8,736 nucleotides of DNA from Methanosarcinales archaeon (lineage in GTDB: Archaea; Halobacteriota; Methanosarcinia; Methanosarcinales; Methanogasteraceae): positions 1 through 8,736 of the forward strand of contig JAUWHQ010000041.1 of NCBI GenBank assembly GCA_030605805.1, in the 5' to 3' direction. Made by a program: the position numbers and the translations under genes. The notes under the pieces are model-generated. The model worked only from the letters and a program-made list of their open reading frames with translations, ran no database searches and was not told the origin of the DNA. This document shows, one piece after another, positions 1 through 5,435 of this stretch. Positions within the stretch are counted from its first letter, which is position 1, and every line of letters begins with the position of its first letter.

Positions 1-1
1 G

Positions 2-280
2 GTCTATTTTTCGATAGTAACGCTCACCACGGTTGGTTTTGGAGATATCGTCCCTGTAACTCCCATCGGACGCTTCGCAACCGTTCTCATGATACTTGTC
101 AGCATTGCTCTCGTGCCGTGGCAGCTTGGTCTGTTGATAAAGGAGTTTATGCTCTCGACTTCCAAAAAACGGATTGTAACGTGCCAAAAATGCGGTTTCA
201 GGCATCATGACCTCGATGCCACGTATTGCAAACATTGCGGCAGCATAATTTACCACGAGACCGATGAAGAGTTGCGATGA
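2..280 (+). CDS. Potassium channel pore protein with C-terminal zinc ribbon (5' truncated)
   Basis: The reading frame is open from base 2, so the gene begins upstream of the window; only the last 92 codons are present. Seen: the potassium selectivity filter TTVGFGD near residue 10 of the visible part, preceded by YFSIVTL (pore helix). A hydrophobic inner helix follows (about residues 25-52, ATVLMILVSIALVPWQLGLL), then a short basic linker (STSKKR). Last comes a C4 zinc ribbon, CQKCG, eleven residues between the inner cysteines, then CKHCG, and an acidic tail. Known: TVGFGD filters define two-TM/six-TM potassium channels (Ion_trans_2 type) of the cytoplasmic membrane. Inferred: the ribbon lies in the cytoplasm where RCK/TrkA-N gating domains usually sit, and may sense metal or redox state or aid assembly. 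The number of upstream TM helices cannot be seen. The Met at 89 is internal and is not the start. Confidence 0.85.
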   Translation, partial: VYFSIVTLTTVGFGDIVPVTPIGRFATVLMILVSIALVPWQLGLLIKEFMLSTSKKRIVTCQKCGFRHHDLDATYCKHCGSIIYHETDEELR

Positions 281-283
281 TCC

Positions 284-300
284 TTGCCCGCCCCGGGCAA
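284..300 (+). terminator. Perfect GC-rich hairpin just after the channel stop codon
   Basis: TTGCCCG (284-290) and CGGGCAA (294-300) form a perfect 7-bp stem around a CCC loop, starting 3 nt after the TGA of the channel gene. It is followed by a C-rich, pyrimidine-dominated stretch at about 329-370 and has no oligo-T tract. It therefore does not match the usual U-rich archaeal terminator; it could be a 3'-end stabilising or processing structure. Assignment as a terminator is an inference. Confidence 0.35.
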
Positions 301-424
301 TCGTGTCCGGGCGCCGCTCACCCCGGAACCTTCACCATCCCCTCCTTCCCATTCCACCCTTCCACTCCTCGACGTCCCATGCGAAACCTAAATCTACATG
401 AAAGACGCGAAAAGAGCAAAGAAC

Positions 425-898
425 ATGACACGGGTAGCAGTCGGCGGAACGTTCGATCCACTGCACGACGGACACAAAGCACTTCTCAGCCGGTCTTACG
501 AGCTTGGCAGAGACGGTCGGGTCGTGGTCGGGTTGACATCGAACGATCTGGCAAGCAAGCGATTGCGGGAAGTTGCTGATTACGGGGTCAGGGAGCGTGA
601 ACTGAGACGGTACATCAGTGACCGGTTCGGGCTATCGCCAGAGATCACGGTTCTGCATGATCCTTATGGCACGACACTGGCAGAACACTTTGATTATATC
701 GTTGTTTCTCCTGAAACGCATCCGATTGCAGTGAAGATCAATAAGCTCCGTGCAGAGCGCGGGATGCCACAGATCGAGATCGTTCTGGTGCCTTATGTGC
801 TGGCAGAGGACGGTATGCCGATCTCTTCCACACGGATCAAGAACGGCGAGATCGATGTGCATGGAAGGTTGATCATGGACAGGTTGATGAAAGATTAA
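425..898 (+). CDS. coaD: Phosphopantetheine adenylyltransferase, archaeal type
   Basis: Transfers AMP from ATP to 4'-phosphopantetheine, giving dephospho-CoA and pyrophosphate, the penultimate step of CoA synthesis, in the cytoplasm. Seen: the nucleotidyltransferase motif GGTFDPLHDGH at residues 7-17, with the HxGH-type signature binding the ATP phosphates. A central VSPETHPIAVKIN follows at about 94-106, and the C-terminal ISSTRIKNGEID motif (about 133-144) corresponds to the ISSTxxR signature. Length is 157 aa from the ATG at 425, typical of archaeal PPATs. An in-frame ATG at 398 would add a lysine-rich nonapeptide, MKDAKRAKN. I prefer 425 because family members normally begin two or three residues before VAVGGTFD. 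Neither start has a clear Shine-Dalgarno sequence. The gene lies 58 nt upstream of hemA, and another CoA-pathway gene follows hemA. Confidence 0.93.
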   Translation: MTRVAVGGTFDPLHDGHKALLSRSYELGRDGRVVVGLTSNDLASKRLREVADYGVRERELRRYISDRFGLSPEITVLHDPYGTTLAEHFDYIVVSPETHPIAVKINKLRAERGMPQIEIVLVPYVLAEDGMPISSTRIKNGEIDVHGRLIMDRLMKD

Positions 899-946
899 TT
901 ACAGACAACGGTGACTGACAGAGTGACTCATAAATGTAACTCACAA

Positions 947-952
947 AGGTGG
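947..952 (+). promoter_or_regulatory. Shine-Dalgarno site that fixes the hemA start
   Basis: AGGTGG at 947-952 lies 5 nt before the ATG at 958 and matches the archaeal anti-SD consensus (GGTG core). The longer frame would begin with a GTG at 949, inside this site, so 949 cannot be the initiator served by it. Confidence 0.7.
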
Positions 953-957
953 CTTTG

Positions 958-2220
958 ATGACCGAAATATCCAGCATGATCATTACACACGCAAAAGCAA
1001 GCATTGAGGACATTGAGGGTGCATGGCACGGCGCGGTTAAGGATCTGCTGCATGTGCTGCACTCGCATGAACTGGTGCACGAGTGTGTGGTGCTGATGAC
1101 ATGCAACCGCGTGGAGGTGTATGTGGTCTCGCCAAAGGGGAGCAAGGTTCTCTTTGAGTATGTGAAGAAGATGGGCGTGCCTGACCGGATTATTGAGTTC
1201 AATGACCATGAAGAATCGTTGATACACCTTATGAGGGTTGCATGTGGGCTCGAATCGATGATCGTTGGCGAGGACCAGATACTCGGGCAGGTCAAGGAAC
1301 TGTACCATACCGCAAGAGAGGCAGGGGTCACAGGAAAGGTGCTTGACACCGCTTATGAGAAGGCGATTCATGTCGGCAAACGGGTGCGGTCAGAGACGCG
1401 GATCAACAAAGGCTCAGTCTCCATCGGATCTGCGGCAGTCGATCTCGCCGAGGCTGAACTTGGCACGCTGCAGGGAAAGACGGTCGTGGTCATCGGGGCT
1501 GGCGCGATGGGGTCGCTTGTCGCACATGCGCTCGCACACAAGGATGTTTCGGCGGTATATGTCGCAAACCGCACTTTTGACCGGGGGGAGGCGCTCGCAA
1601 GGGAACTGGATGGAATTGCGGTTCCGTATGATGAAAAGAACAGGTATATCGCATCTTCTGACGTGGTGATCAGCGCGACCTCTGCGCCCCATCCGGTGCT
1701 GACTGCGGAGATCATGCGCCCGATCATGGAAGATCGTAACAGTCACGATGGCAGGTGCCATGATCTGTTGATGATCGATATAGCCAACCCGAGGGACATC
1801 GAGGACCCGGTAGCCGATTTACCGGGTGTGAAATTGTACAACATCGATGGACTCAAGGCGATCAGCGATAGCAATCTGCACAAGCGGATGCAGGAGATCG
1901 AAAAGGTCGAAAAGATCATAGAAGATGAATACGATCTACTAACTATACAGTACAAGCGGCAGCAGGCGGATAAAGTCATATCATCGCTGTACAGCCAGGT
2001 AGAAGACCTGAGGATCCGTGAACGGGAGCGTGCGATCAACCGGCTCTCTGCAAAGCACACGCTCGGGGATTTTGAGCGCAGCGTGCTCGACGACCTCACG
2101 CACGCGATCACCAACAAAGTGCTGGCAGAACCGACCAAGACGCTGCGCGATGCGGCAGCAGAGGATGATATCGATTTTCTTGCGACGACCGCCGCGCTGT
2201 TCGGGCTGGATGCGAAGTGA
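958..2220 (+). CDS. hemA: Glutamyl-tRNA reductase
   Basis: NADPH-dependent reduction of glutamyl-tRNA(Glu) to glutamate-1-semialdehyde, the first committed step of C5-pathway tetrapyrrole synthesis; in methanogenic relatives the pathway feeds sirohaem, corrinoids and F430. Seen in the 420-aa product: the catalytic-domain motif MTCNRVEVY with the presumed nucleophile Cys49. The family block GLESMIVGEDQILGQVK lies at 98-113, and ETRINKGSVSIGSAA at 146-160. The Rossmann NADPH motif VIGAGAMGSL is at 178-187, and IDIANPRDIE at 273-282 follows. A long helical dimerisation domain (about 300-420) contains QYKRQQADKVI and NKVLAEPTKTLR. Length is normal and no key motif is missing. The start is the ATG at 958, supported by AGGTGG 5 nt upstream; the GTG at 949 is rejected. 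hemB/hemL-type partners are not adjacent; coaD precedes it and phosphopantothenate synthetase follows 154 bp later. Confidence 0.97.
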   Translation: MTEISSMIITHAKASIEDIEGAWHGAVKDLLHVLHSHELVHECVVLMTCNRVEVYVVSPKGSKVLFEYVKKMGVPDRIIEFNDHEESLIHLMRVACGLESMIVGEDQILGQVKELYHTAREAGVTGKVLDTAYEKAIHVGKRVRSETRINKGSVSIGSAAVDLAEAELGTLQGKTVVVIGAGAMGSLVAHALAHKDVSAVYVANRTFDRGEALARELDGIAVPYDEKNRYIASSDVVISATSAPHPVLTAEIMRPIMEDRNSHDGRCHDLLMIDIANPRDIEDPVADLPGVKLYNIDGLKAISDSNLHKRMQEIEKVEKIIEDEYDLLTIQYKRQQADKVISSLYSQVEDLRIRERERAINRLSAKHTLGDFERSVLDDLTHAITNKVLAEPTKTLRDAAAEDDIDFLATTAALFGLDAK

Positions 2221-2280
2221 TGCGTTAACTTCCCCGGATGCCACGCATAAAACAGGCTGCGTCTGGATCAGTGGTTGATG

Positions 2281-2304
2281 CGGTACGATCTCTCAGATCT
2301 ACCG
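2281..2304 (+). other. Stem-loop in the hemA-PPS intergenic region
   Basis: Left arm CGGTA (2281-2285), one bulged C (2286), then GATCT (2287-2291). The loop is CTC (2292-2294), and the right arm is AGATC (2295-2299) plus TACCG (2300-2304). This gives ten Watson-Crick pairs with a single bulge and a three-base loop, about 60 nt after the hemA stop and about 70 nt before the next start. It could be a 3' end or stabilising element of the hemA transcript, or part of the next gene's leader if transcription starts upstream of it. No T-tract follows. The pairing is seen; the function is unknown. Confidence 0.45.
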
Positions 2305-2318
2305 GTGGAATCACACCC

Positions 2319-2325
2319 AAATACA
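2319..2325 (+). promoter_or_regulatory. Possible TATA box for the phosphopantothenate synthetase gene
   Basis: AAATACA at 2319-2325 resembles an archaeal TATA element. A start about 26 nt downstream (near 2348) would give a leader of about 27 nt that contains AGGA at 2361-2364, ten nt before the ATG at 2375. This is a weak match based on consensus alone. Confidence 0.25.
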
Positions 2326-2374
2326 CCTGAAGAGAACAGAAGAACTGATAGGAACCAGCAAGGAACAAGCGAAC

Positions 2375-3124
2375 ATGACCGTCCCCCTGAGCCACCCGCG
2401 ATACCAGTCTCTGCTGATACGGGAGCGTCTGGTTGCAGGCGTCAGAGCAGGCATCACCTCGCAGGAGGGTTTGATCGCACACGGACGCGGCGAGGCGTTC
2501 GACTACCTGCTTGGCGAGCGCACCACCGACTCTGCGTTTCATGCAAGCAGGGCAGCCGTCGCCATGCTGCTTGCTGCAGAGCGCCCTGTGCTCTCTGTAA
2601 ATGGCAATGTTGCCGCGCTGGTGCCAGGCGAGATCATCGAGTTGAGCCGGACCATCGGTGCGCAGATCGAGATAAATCTCTTTTACCGGACAGATGCGCG
2701 GGTGCGGGCGATCGCAGGTCATCTGCGTGCGCACGGCGCATCCGCATCAGAGATACTTGGCGAGCACCCTGATGCAGCGCTCCCGATCGATCATGCAAGA
2801 TCGCGGGTCTGCAAAGGTGGCATCTATGCAGCGGACGTGGTGCTGGTGCCGCTTGAGGACGGGGACCGGTGTCAGGCGCTCGCCAGCATGGGAAAGTCGG
2901 TGATCACGATCGACTTAAACCCACTGTCAAGAACCGCGGAGACCGCGACCATCACCATAGTTGATAACGTGGTTCGTGCGATTCCGAACATGATCAGACT
3001 CGCCAGGCAGATGATGGGACTACCAGAGGATCAGTTAAGTGACATCGTTCTGCGGCATGATAACAGAGAGGCACTGCAGGACGCAATCAGGGAGATTGTG
3101 TCGCGATGGAATGGGCAAGGGTGA
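2375..3124 (+). CDS. 4-phosphopantoate--beta-alanine ligase (phosphopantothenate synthetase)
   Basis: ATP-dependent condensation of 4-phosphopantoate with beta-alanine to 4'-phosphopantothenate. In archaea this enzyme, paired with pantoate kinase, replaces the bacterial PanC/CoaA route (DUF137 family). Seen in 249 aa: SHPRYQSLLIRERLV near the N-terminus (6-20) and GLIAHGRGEAFDYLLGE at 32-48. SVNGNVAALVPGE is at 74-86, EDGDRCQAL at 161-169, and SMGKSVITIDLNPLSRTAET at 171-190, followed by ITIVDNVVRAIPNM. The spacing and length fit the family. The ATG at 2375 sits immediately before the conserved SHPRY block, so the start is well placed. The pantoate kinase partner is not in the window, but coaD, a later step of the same pathway, lies upstream beyond hemA. 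Archaeal annotations often leave this gene without a symbol. Confidence 0.93.
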   Translation: MTVPLSHPRYQSLLIRERLVAGVRAGITSQEGLIAHGRGEAFDYLLGERTTDSAFHASRAAVAMLLAAERPVLSVNGNVAALVPGEIIELSRTIGAQIEINLFYRTDARVRAIAGHLRAHGASASEILGEHPDAALPIDHARSRVCKGGIYAADVVLVPLEDGDRCQALASMGKSVITIDLNPLSRTAETATITIVDNVVRAIPNMIRLARQMMGLPEDQLSDIVLRHDNREALQDAIREIVSRWNGQG

Positions 3125-3147
3125 ATAGGGTCGGCTGAATGCCTGGA

Positions 3148-3167
3148 TTTTTGGGATGGGGGTTTTT
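3148..3167 (+). terminator. Oligo-T tracts, candidate terminator of the phosphopantothenate synthetase gene
   Basis: Two TTTTT runs separated by GGGATGGGGG lie 24-43 nt past the TGA at 3124. Archaeal RNA polymerase can terminate at U-tracts without a stem-loop, and no other strong T-run occurs nearby. Assignment is by position and composition. Confidence 0.4.
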
Positions 3168-3324
3168 GGGTTCTGATTTGGTGGATGGCTCTTTCACATA
3201 GAACATTTATGGCTCTCTGGTATCTTGCGTGACAGTGAGAACCATGATTCATCAGATTAACCACCTACTCAAGCATACGATGTTGGTTTTGCAGAGTTCT
3301 TCTGGTCAGCTGAAAAATATAATG

Positions 3325-3391
3325 AACCGCTGATGAACGCAGATTTATTAACCGGGCATCTCTCGTTTATTTGCGTGTATCTGCGGTTAAT
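3325..3391. repeat. Nested inverted repeat built from a GAACGCAGAT-type motif
   Basis: Three pairs of inverted segments are seen: AACCGC (3325-3330) with GCGGTT (3383-3388); CGCAGAT (3338-3344) with ATCTGCG (3379-3385); and ATTAACCG (3347-3354) with CGGTTAAT (3384-3391). The right arm can pair with any of three left segments, so the structures are mutually exclusive. The left segment, AACCGCTGATGAACGCAGAT, resembles a short dispersed repeat seen between genes in many bacterial and archaeal genomes (from memory). This copy looks like two opposed copies of the unit, possibly decayed. Confidence 0.45.
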
Positions 3392-3525
3392 AGAATTGAA
3401 ATAAGCTATAATCACTAGAAAGTAACAAAATCATCAGCGTATGGGGATATCCCTTATTTATTTGATTTATCGATGGGATATGTGTAACGGAAATTCCCAA
3501 AGACCCAGAGTAATTTGCAAATATT

Positions 3526-4431
3526 CTACTCCTGCATTGATGCATTGAAGATCGTATCGTTGGTCAGTGTTTTATTGGTACTATTGACTGTGGTTGAATA
3601 GATCTCTGCTGGTTCAGGTGTTGCATCCGGTGGGGCAAGAAAATCCGCAATATTACAGATCAACCGGTTATTATCCATAACATTGTACGGCTCAGCTAAA
3701 AAGGTGACATCGCCGATAGCAAGCACCCGCGAGTCCTCATTCATTACGACAACTGAATACCTACCCTTTTCACCACTGCTTGAAGAGTAAGTATTATTAT
3801 CAGTGAATATTATGCCATTTCCAAAAACCGAGCTTGATGTATAAAAAACAATTTTGCGCAACCCGTTAGTGATATTATTCTCTACAAATTCTGTGAGATA
3901 AATATATCTAAAATTCCCATCATTCTCCTTTAAATTGTACAGATAGTCATTCCAGAACAATGTACCAAATTCGACTGCTAACGAGTTAATCTTATTCTTA
4001 TTTATCGGTTCCGAAAGCAAAAGCAACCTGCCACCTCCATCGATAAATTCCCTTACCAAGTTCACATCCGCTTCCAAAAAAGAAGACGTAGGCGAGATGA
4101 CCACAAAGGAGGTCGAATCGGATAGGTGATCTGTCAGGTTAGACCCGCTATGTAAATATTCGATATGGTATCCTCGCGCTATTATCCGGGAGAGGAGAAT
4201 ATTTAAATCACCGACATTAAAGTTGTTTTCGTGGGATAAATCTACCAGAACCGTTCCGTTGCCGCTTATAAAACTATCATTGATCTCGATTGGCGTGGAC
4301 GAATTCGTAGTGATGCTTAAAAAATCAGGCATATTGGTAGGGGGTGGGAGATACACACCCCTATAAAAAAACAATAGCTGCGCTAAAAAGACGATCGTGA
4401 TTACCAGCACGACGAACTTTACCTTCCTCAT
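3526..4431 (-). CDS. Membrane-anchored DUF4350-like protein, sequon-rich
   Basis: 301 aa. Seen: a basic start (MRKVK) and one hydrophobic segment at about residues 5-24, so an N-terminal anchor with the rest probably outside. The body reads like a GATase-1-like/DUF4350 fold: VLVDLSHENNFN (about 61-72), FVVISPTSSF, REFIDGGGRLLLLSEP (about 127-142), GNFRYIYL, and RVLAIGDVTFLAEPYN...DNNRLICNIADFL (about 235-265). There are ten N-X-S/T sequons, four of them within the last 18 residues, which suggests AglB-type surface glycosylation. I chose the ATG at 4431-4429, which overlaps the TGA of the upstream protease gene (TGATG) and has GGAGG four nt before it. A GTG at 4434 is only one nt from that site. 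The gene is markedly AT-rich. Role inferred: partner or substrate-presenting subunit of the coupled protease. DUF4350 assignment is from remembered motif pattern and no enzymatic residues are evident. Confidence 0.7.
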   Translation of the reverse strand: MRKVKFVVLVITIVFLAQLLFFYRGVYLPPPTNMPDFLSITTNSSTPIEINDSFISGNGTVLVDLSHENNFNVGDLNILLSRIIARGYHIEYLHSGSNLTDHLSDSTSFVVISPTSSFLEADVNLVREFIDGGGRLLLLSEPINKNKINSLAVEFGTLFWNDYLYNLKENDGNFRYIYLTEFVENNITNGLRKIVFYTSSSVFGNGIIFTDNNTYSSSSGEKGRYSVVVMNEDSRVLAIGDVTFLAEPYNVMDNNRLICNIADFLAPPDATPEPAEIYSTTVNSTNKTLTNDTIFNASMQE

Positions 4432-5267
4432 CACTCCTCCAACTCCTGATATATGTAATAATTGGTTGGAACGATCGTCTCATTTAAATCGGCGATACCG
4501 TGGAACCTCCCACCAAACGTGATGTTCATTGCTTCGTTTACATCCAGCGTATCGTAATGTGCAATGCCTGCGACTTTCGCAGCTTTCAAGGTGGCATCTG
4601 AGCCGGTTCCTACGGCGTCTGCGATGCCATACCTTACTCCCTCGGTGCCGAGGAATATCTCAGCACACGATAAGCGCTCCGAATCAACCTGCAACTTATC
4701 CCCTCGCTGGAACATCACTGCCATGATGAAGCCTTGTTTTATGGCATCCGCCTGGGCAGCATATTTTTTTCGGGATGTTCCTGAAACCTTGAATGGACCT
4801 GTGGTTATTTGCTCATTGTCTGGTTTCCATGGCTCCGGCATGATTGAAATCACACCGATGTTGCCGATTTCTGAGGAGGGTTTAACATAGATGAAGTTTG
4901 CCGCTGAAGCAATGTAGTATCCTCCGGATAGGGCTTTGCTGTCCACAGAGACAACCACTGGTTTTTTTGCCCTCAATTTGAGAACCTCAAGATATATCTC
5001 CTCGACCTTAGTCGCCTCGCCCCCGGGTGAATTCATGTTGATAACTACGGCTTTGATGGAGGGGTCTTCCCTTGCATATCGCAGCATATCGATTATATCA
5101 TACTTGGTTTTTTCTGAAAGAATGGGGGTGTCAAGTGTGATTATCCCGACCTTGGGAGTACCAATCAAGACATTGAAGAGGACTATCCCAATGACCACCG
5201 AAACAATAACCAAAACAAGGCGGGAATCGCCCATTCGTTCTGCATATTCGCGTATTGGGAATTTCAT
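4431..5267 (-). CDS. SppA-like membrane serine protease (S49/ClpP-fold)
   Basis: 278 aa. Seen: a basic N-terminus (MKFPIREYAERMGDSR) and one TM helix at about 17-36, so the catalytic domain likely faces outward. The crotonase/ClpP-fold motifs of SppA follow: VVINMNSPGGEATKVEEIY (oxyanion glycines at 82-83), DSKALSGGYYIAS with presumed nucleophile Ser114, and SSEIGNIGVISI at 131-142. GPFKVSG at 157-163 has Lys160 in the place of the general-base lysine of SppA (Lys167/168 are alternatives). FLGTEGVRYGIADAVG (205-220) matches the C-terminal SppA block. Known: SppA cleaves leftover signal peptides and membrane fragments using a Ser/Lys dyad. At this length it is a single-domain form, like Bacillus and archaeal SppA. 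Two sequons (N248, N262) lie in the tail. It is first in a two-gene unit; a TATA box sits about 28 nt upstream with no good SD, suggesting a leaderless message. Confidence 0.88.
   Translation of the reverse strand: MKFPIREYAERMGDSRLVLVIVSVVIGIVLFNVLIGTPKVGIITLDTPILSEKTKYDIIDMLRYAREDPSIKAVVINMNSPGGEATKVEEIYLEVLKLRAKKPVVVSVDSKALSGGYYIASAANFIYVKPSSEIGNIGVISIMPEPWKPDNEQITTGPFKVSGTSRKKYAAQADAIKQGFIMAVMFQRGDKLQVDSERLSCAEIFLGTEGVRYGIADAVGTGSDATLKAAKVAGIAHYDTLDVNEAMNITFGGRFHGIADLNETIVPTNYYIYQELEE
4436..4440 (-). promoter_or_regulatory. Shine-Dalgarno site within the protease gene end, serving the coupled downstream gene
   Basis: On the minus strand GGAGG (4440-4436) is followed by AG, then TGATG. 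It encodes the last Glu codons of the protease and lies four nt before the ATG at 4431. This favours ATG over the GTG at 4434 and indicates translational coupling. Confidence 0.65.
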
Positions 5268-5291
5268 GCTACCAGTTATGGTCGTTGAGAC

Positions 5292-5298
5292 TTATATA
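5292..5298 (-). promoter_or_regulatory. TATA box for the protease/DUF4350 unit
   Basis: On the minus strand TATATAA spans 5298-5292, centred about 28 nt before the ATG (5267). Archaeal transcription starts about 25-27 nt after the TATA centre, so the message would begin within about 1-3 nt of the ATG. That agrees with the lack of a clear SD. It is the best TATA match in the window. Confidence 0.6.
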
Positions 5299-5402
5299 CC
5301 TGACCCGGGCAAACCGCAATCATGGCAATTCGGACTGGAGCAAAACTCGCATCCAGGGGGCTATTTCGGATTTGTTGTTGGCATAGATGTATACGCAATA
5401 CC

Positions 5403-5407
5403 TATAT
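5403..5407 (+). promoter_or_regulatory. TATA-like element for hel308
   Basis: TATAT at 5403-5407 (within CCTATATCCC) is centred 31 nt before the hel308 ATG at 5436, predicting a leader of about 5 nt. No SD is visible upstream of the ATG. It shares the 168-bp divergent region with the protease promoter. Confidence 0.45.
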
Positions 5408-5435
5408 CCCTTCTGCCCGGACATAAGACCACATA

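Larger units (their letters stand above)
3125..3525. other. AT-richer convergent intergenic region
   Basis: About 400 bp separate the ends of two convergent units (phosphopantothenate synthetase on +, DUF4350-like gene on -). Contents seen: two TTTTT tracts (3148-3152, 3163-3167) just after the + strand stop; the direct repeat ATGGCTCT at 3185 and 3209; a nested inverted repeat at 3325-3391; and a 10-bp palindrome, GGGATATCCC, at 3444-3453. On the minus strand there is a TTTTT tract at 3317-3313. No convincing gene is present: the only ATG frames are short (for example 29 codons at 3244-3333), and a 48-codon frame open at 3261-3404 lacks a suitable start and matches no family I know. No tRNA fold was recognised. 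Confidence 0.6.

Noticed and set aside
277..579. Plus-strand frame overlapping the channel end and coaD
   Set aside because: Low-complexity arginine/serine/proline translation that overlaps the coaD nucleotidyltransferase motif in another frame.
3244..3333. Short ATG frame of 29 codons on the plus strand
   Set aside because: No ribosome binding site, no recognisable motif, and it runs into the inverted repeat; likely chance.
3330..3336. CTGATGA resembling a C box of a C/D guide RNA
   Set aside because: The first base is not a purine and no suitably placed D, C' and D' boxes follow.
3261..3404. Frame open for about 48 codons on the plus strand in the convergent gap
   Set aside because: No suitable start codon and no family resemblance. 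Part of it is the inverted repeat translated, so a gene remnant is possible but unsupported.
4432..4434. GTG as start of the DUF4350-like gene (minus strand)
   Set aside because: Only one nt separates it from GGAGG; the ATG at 4431 has better spacing and forms the TGATG overlap.
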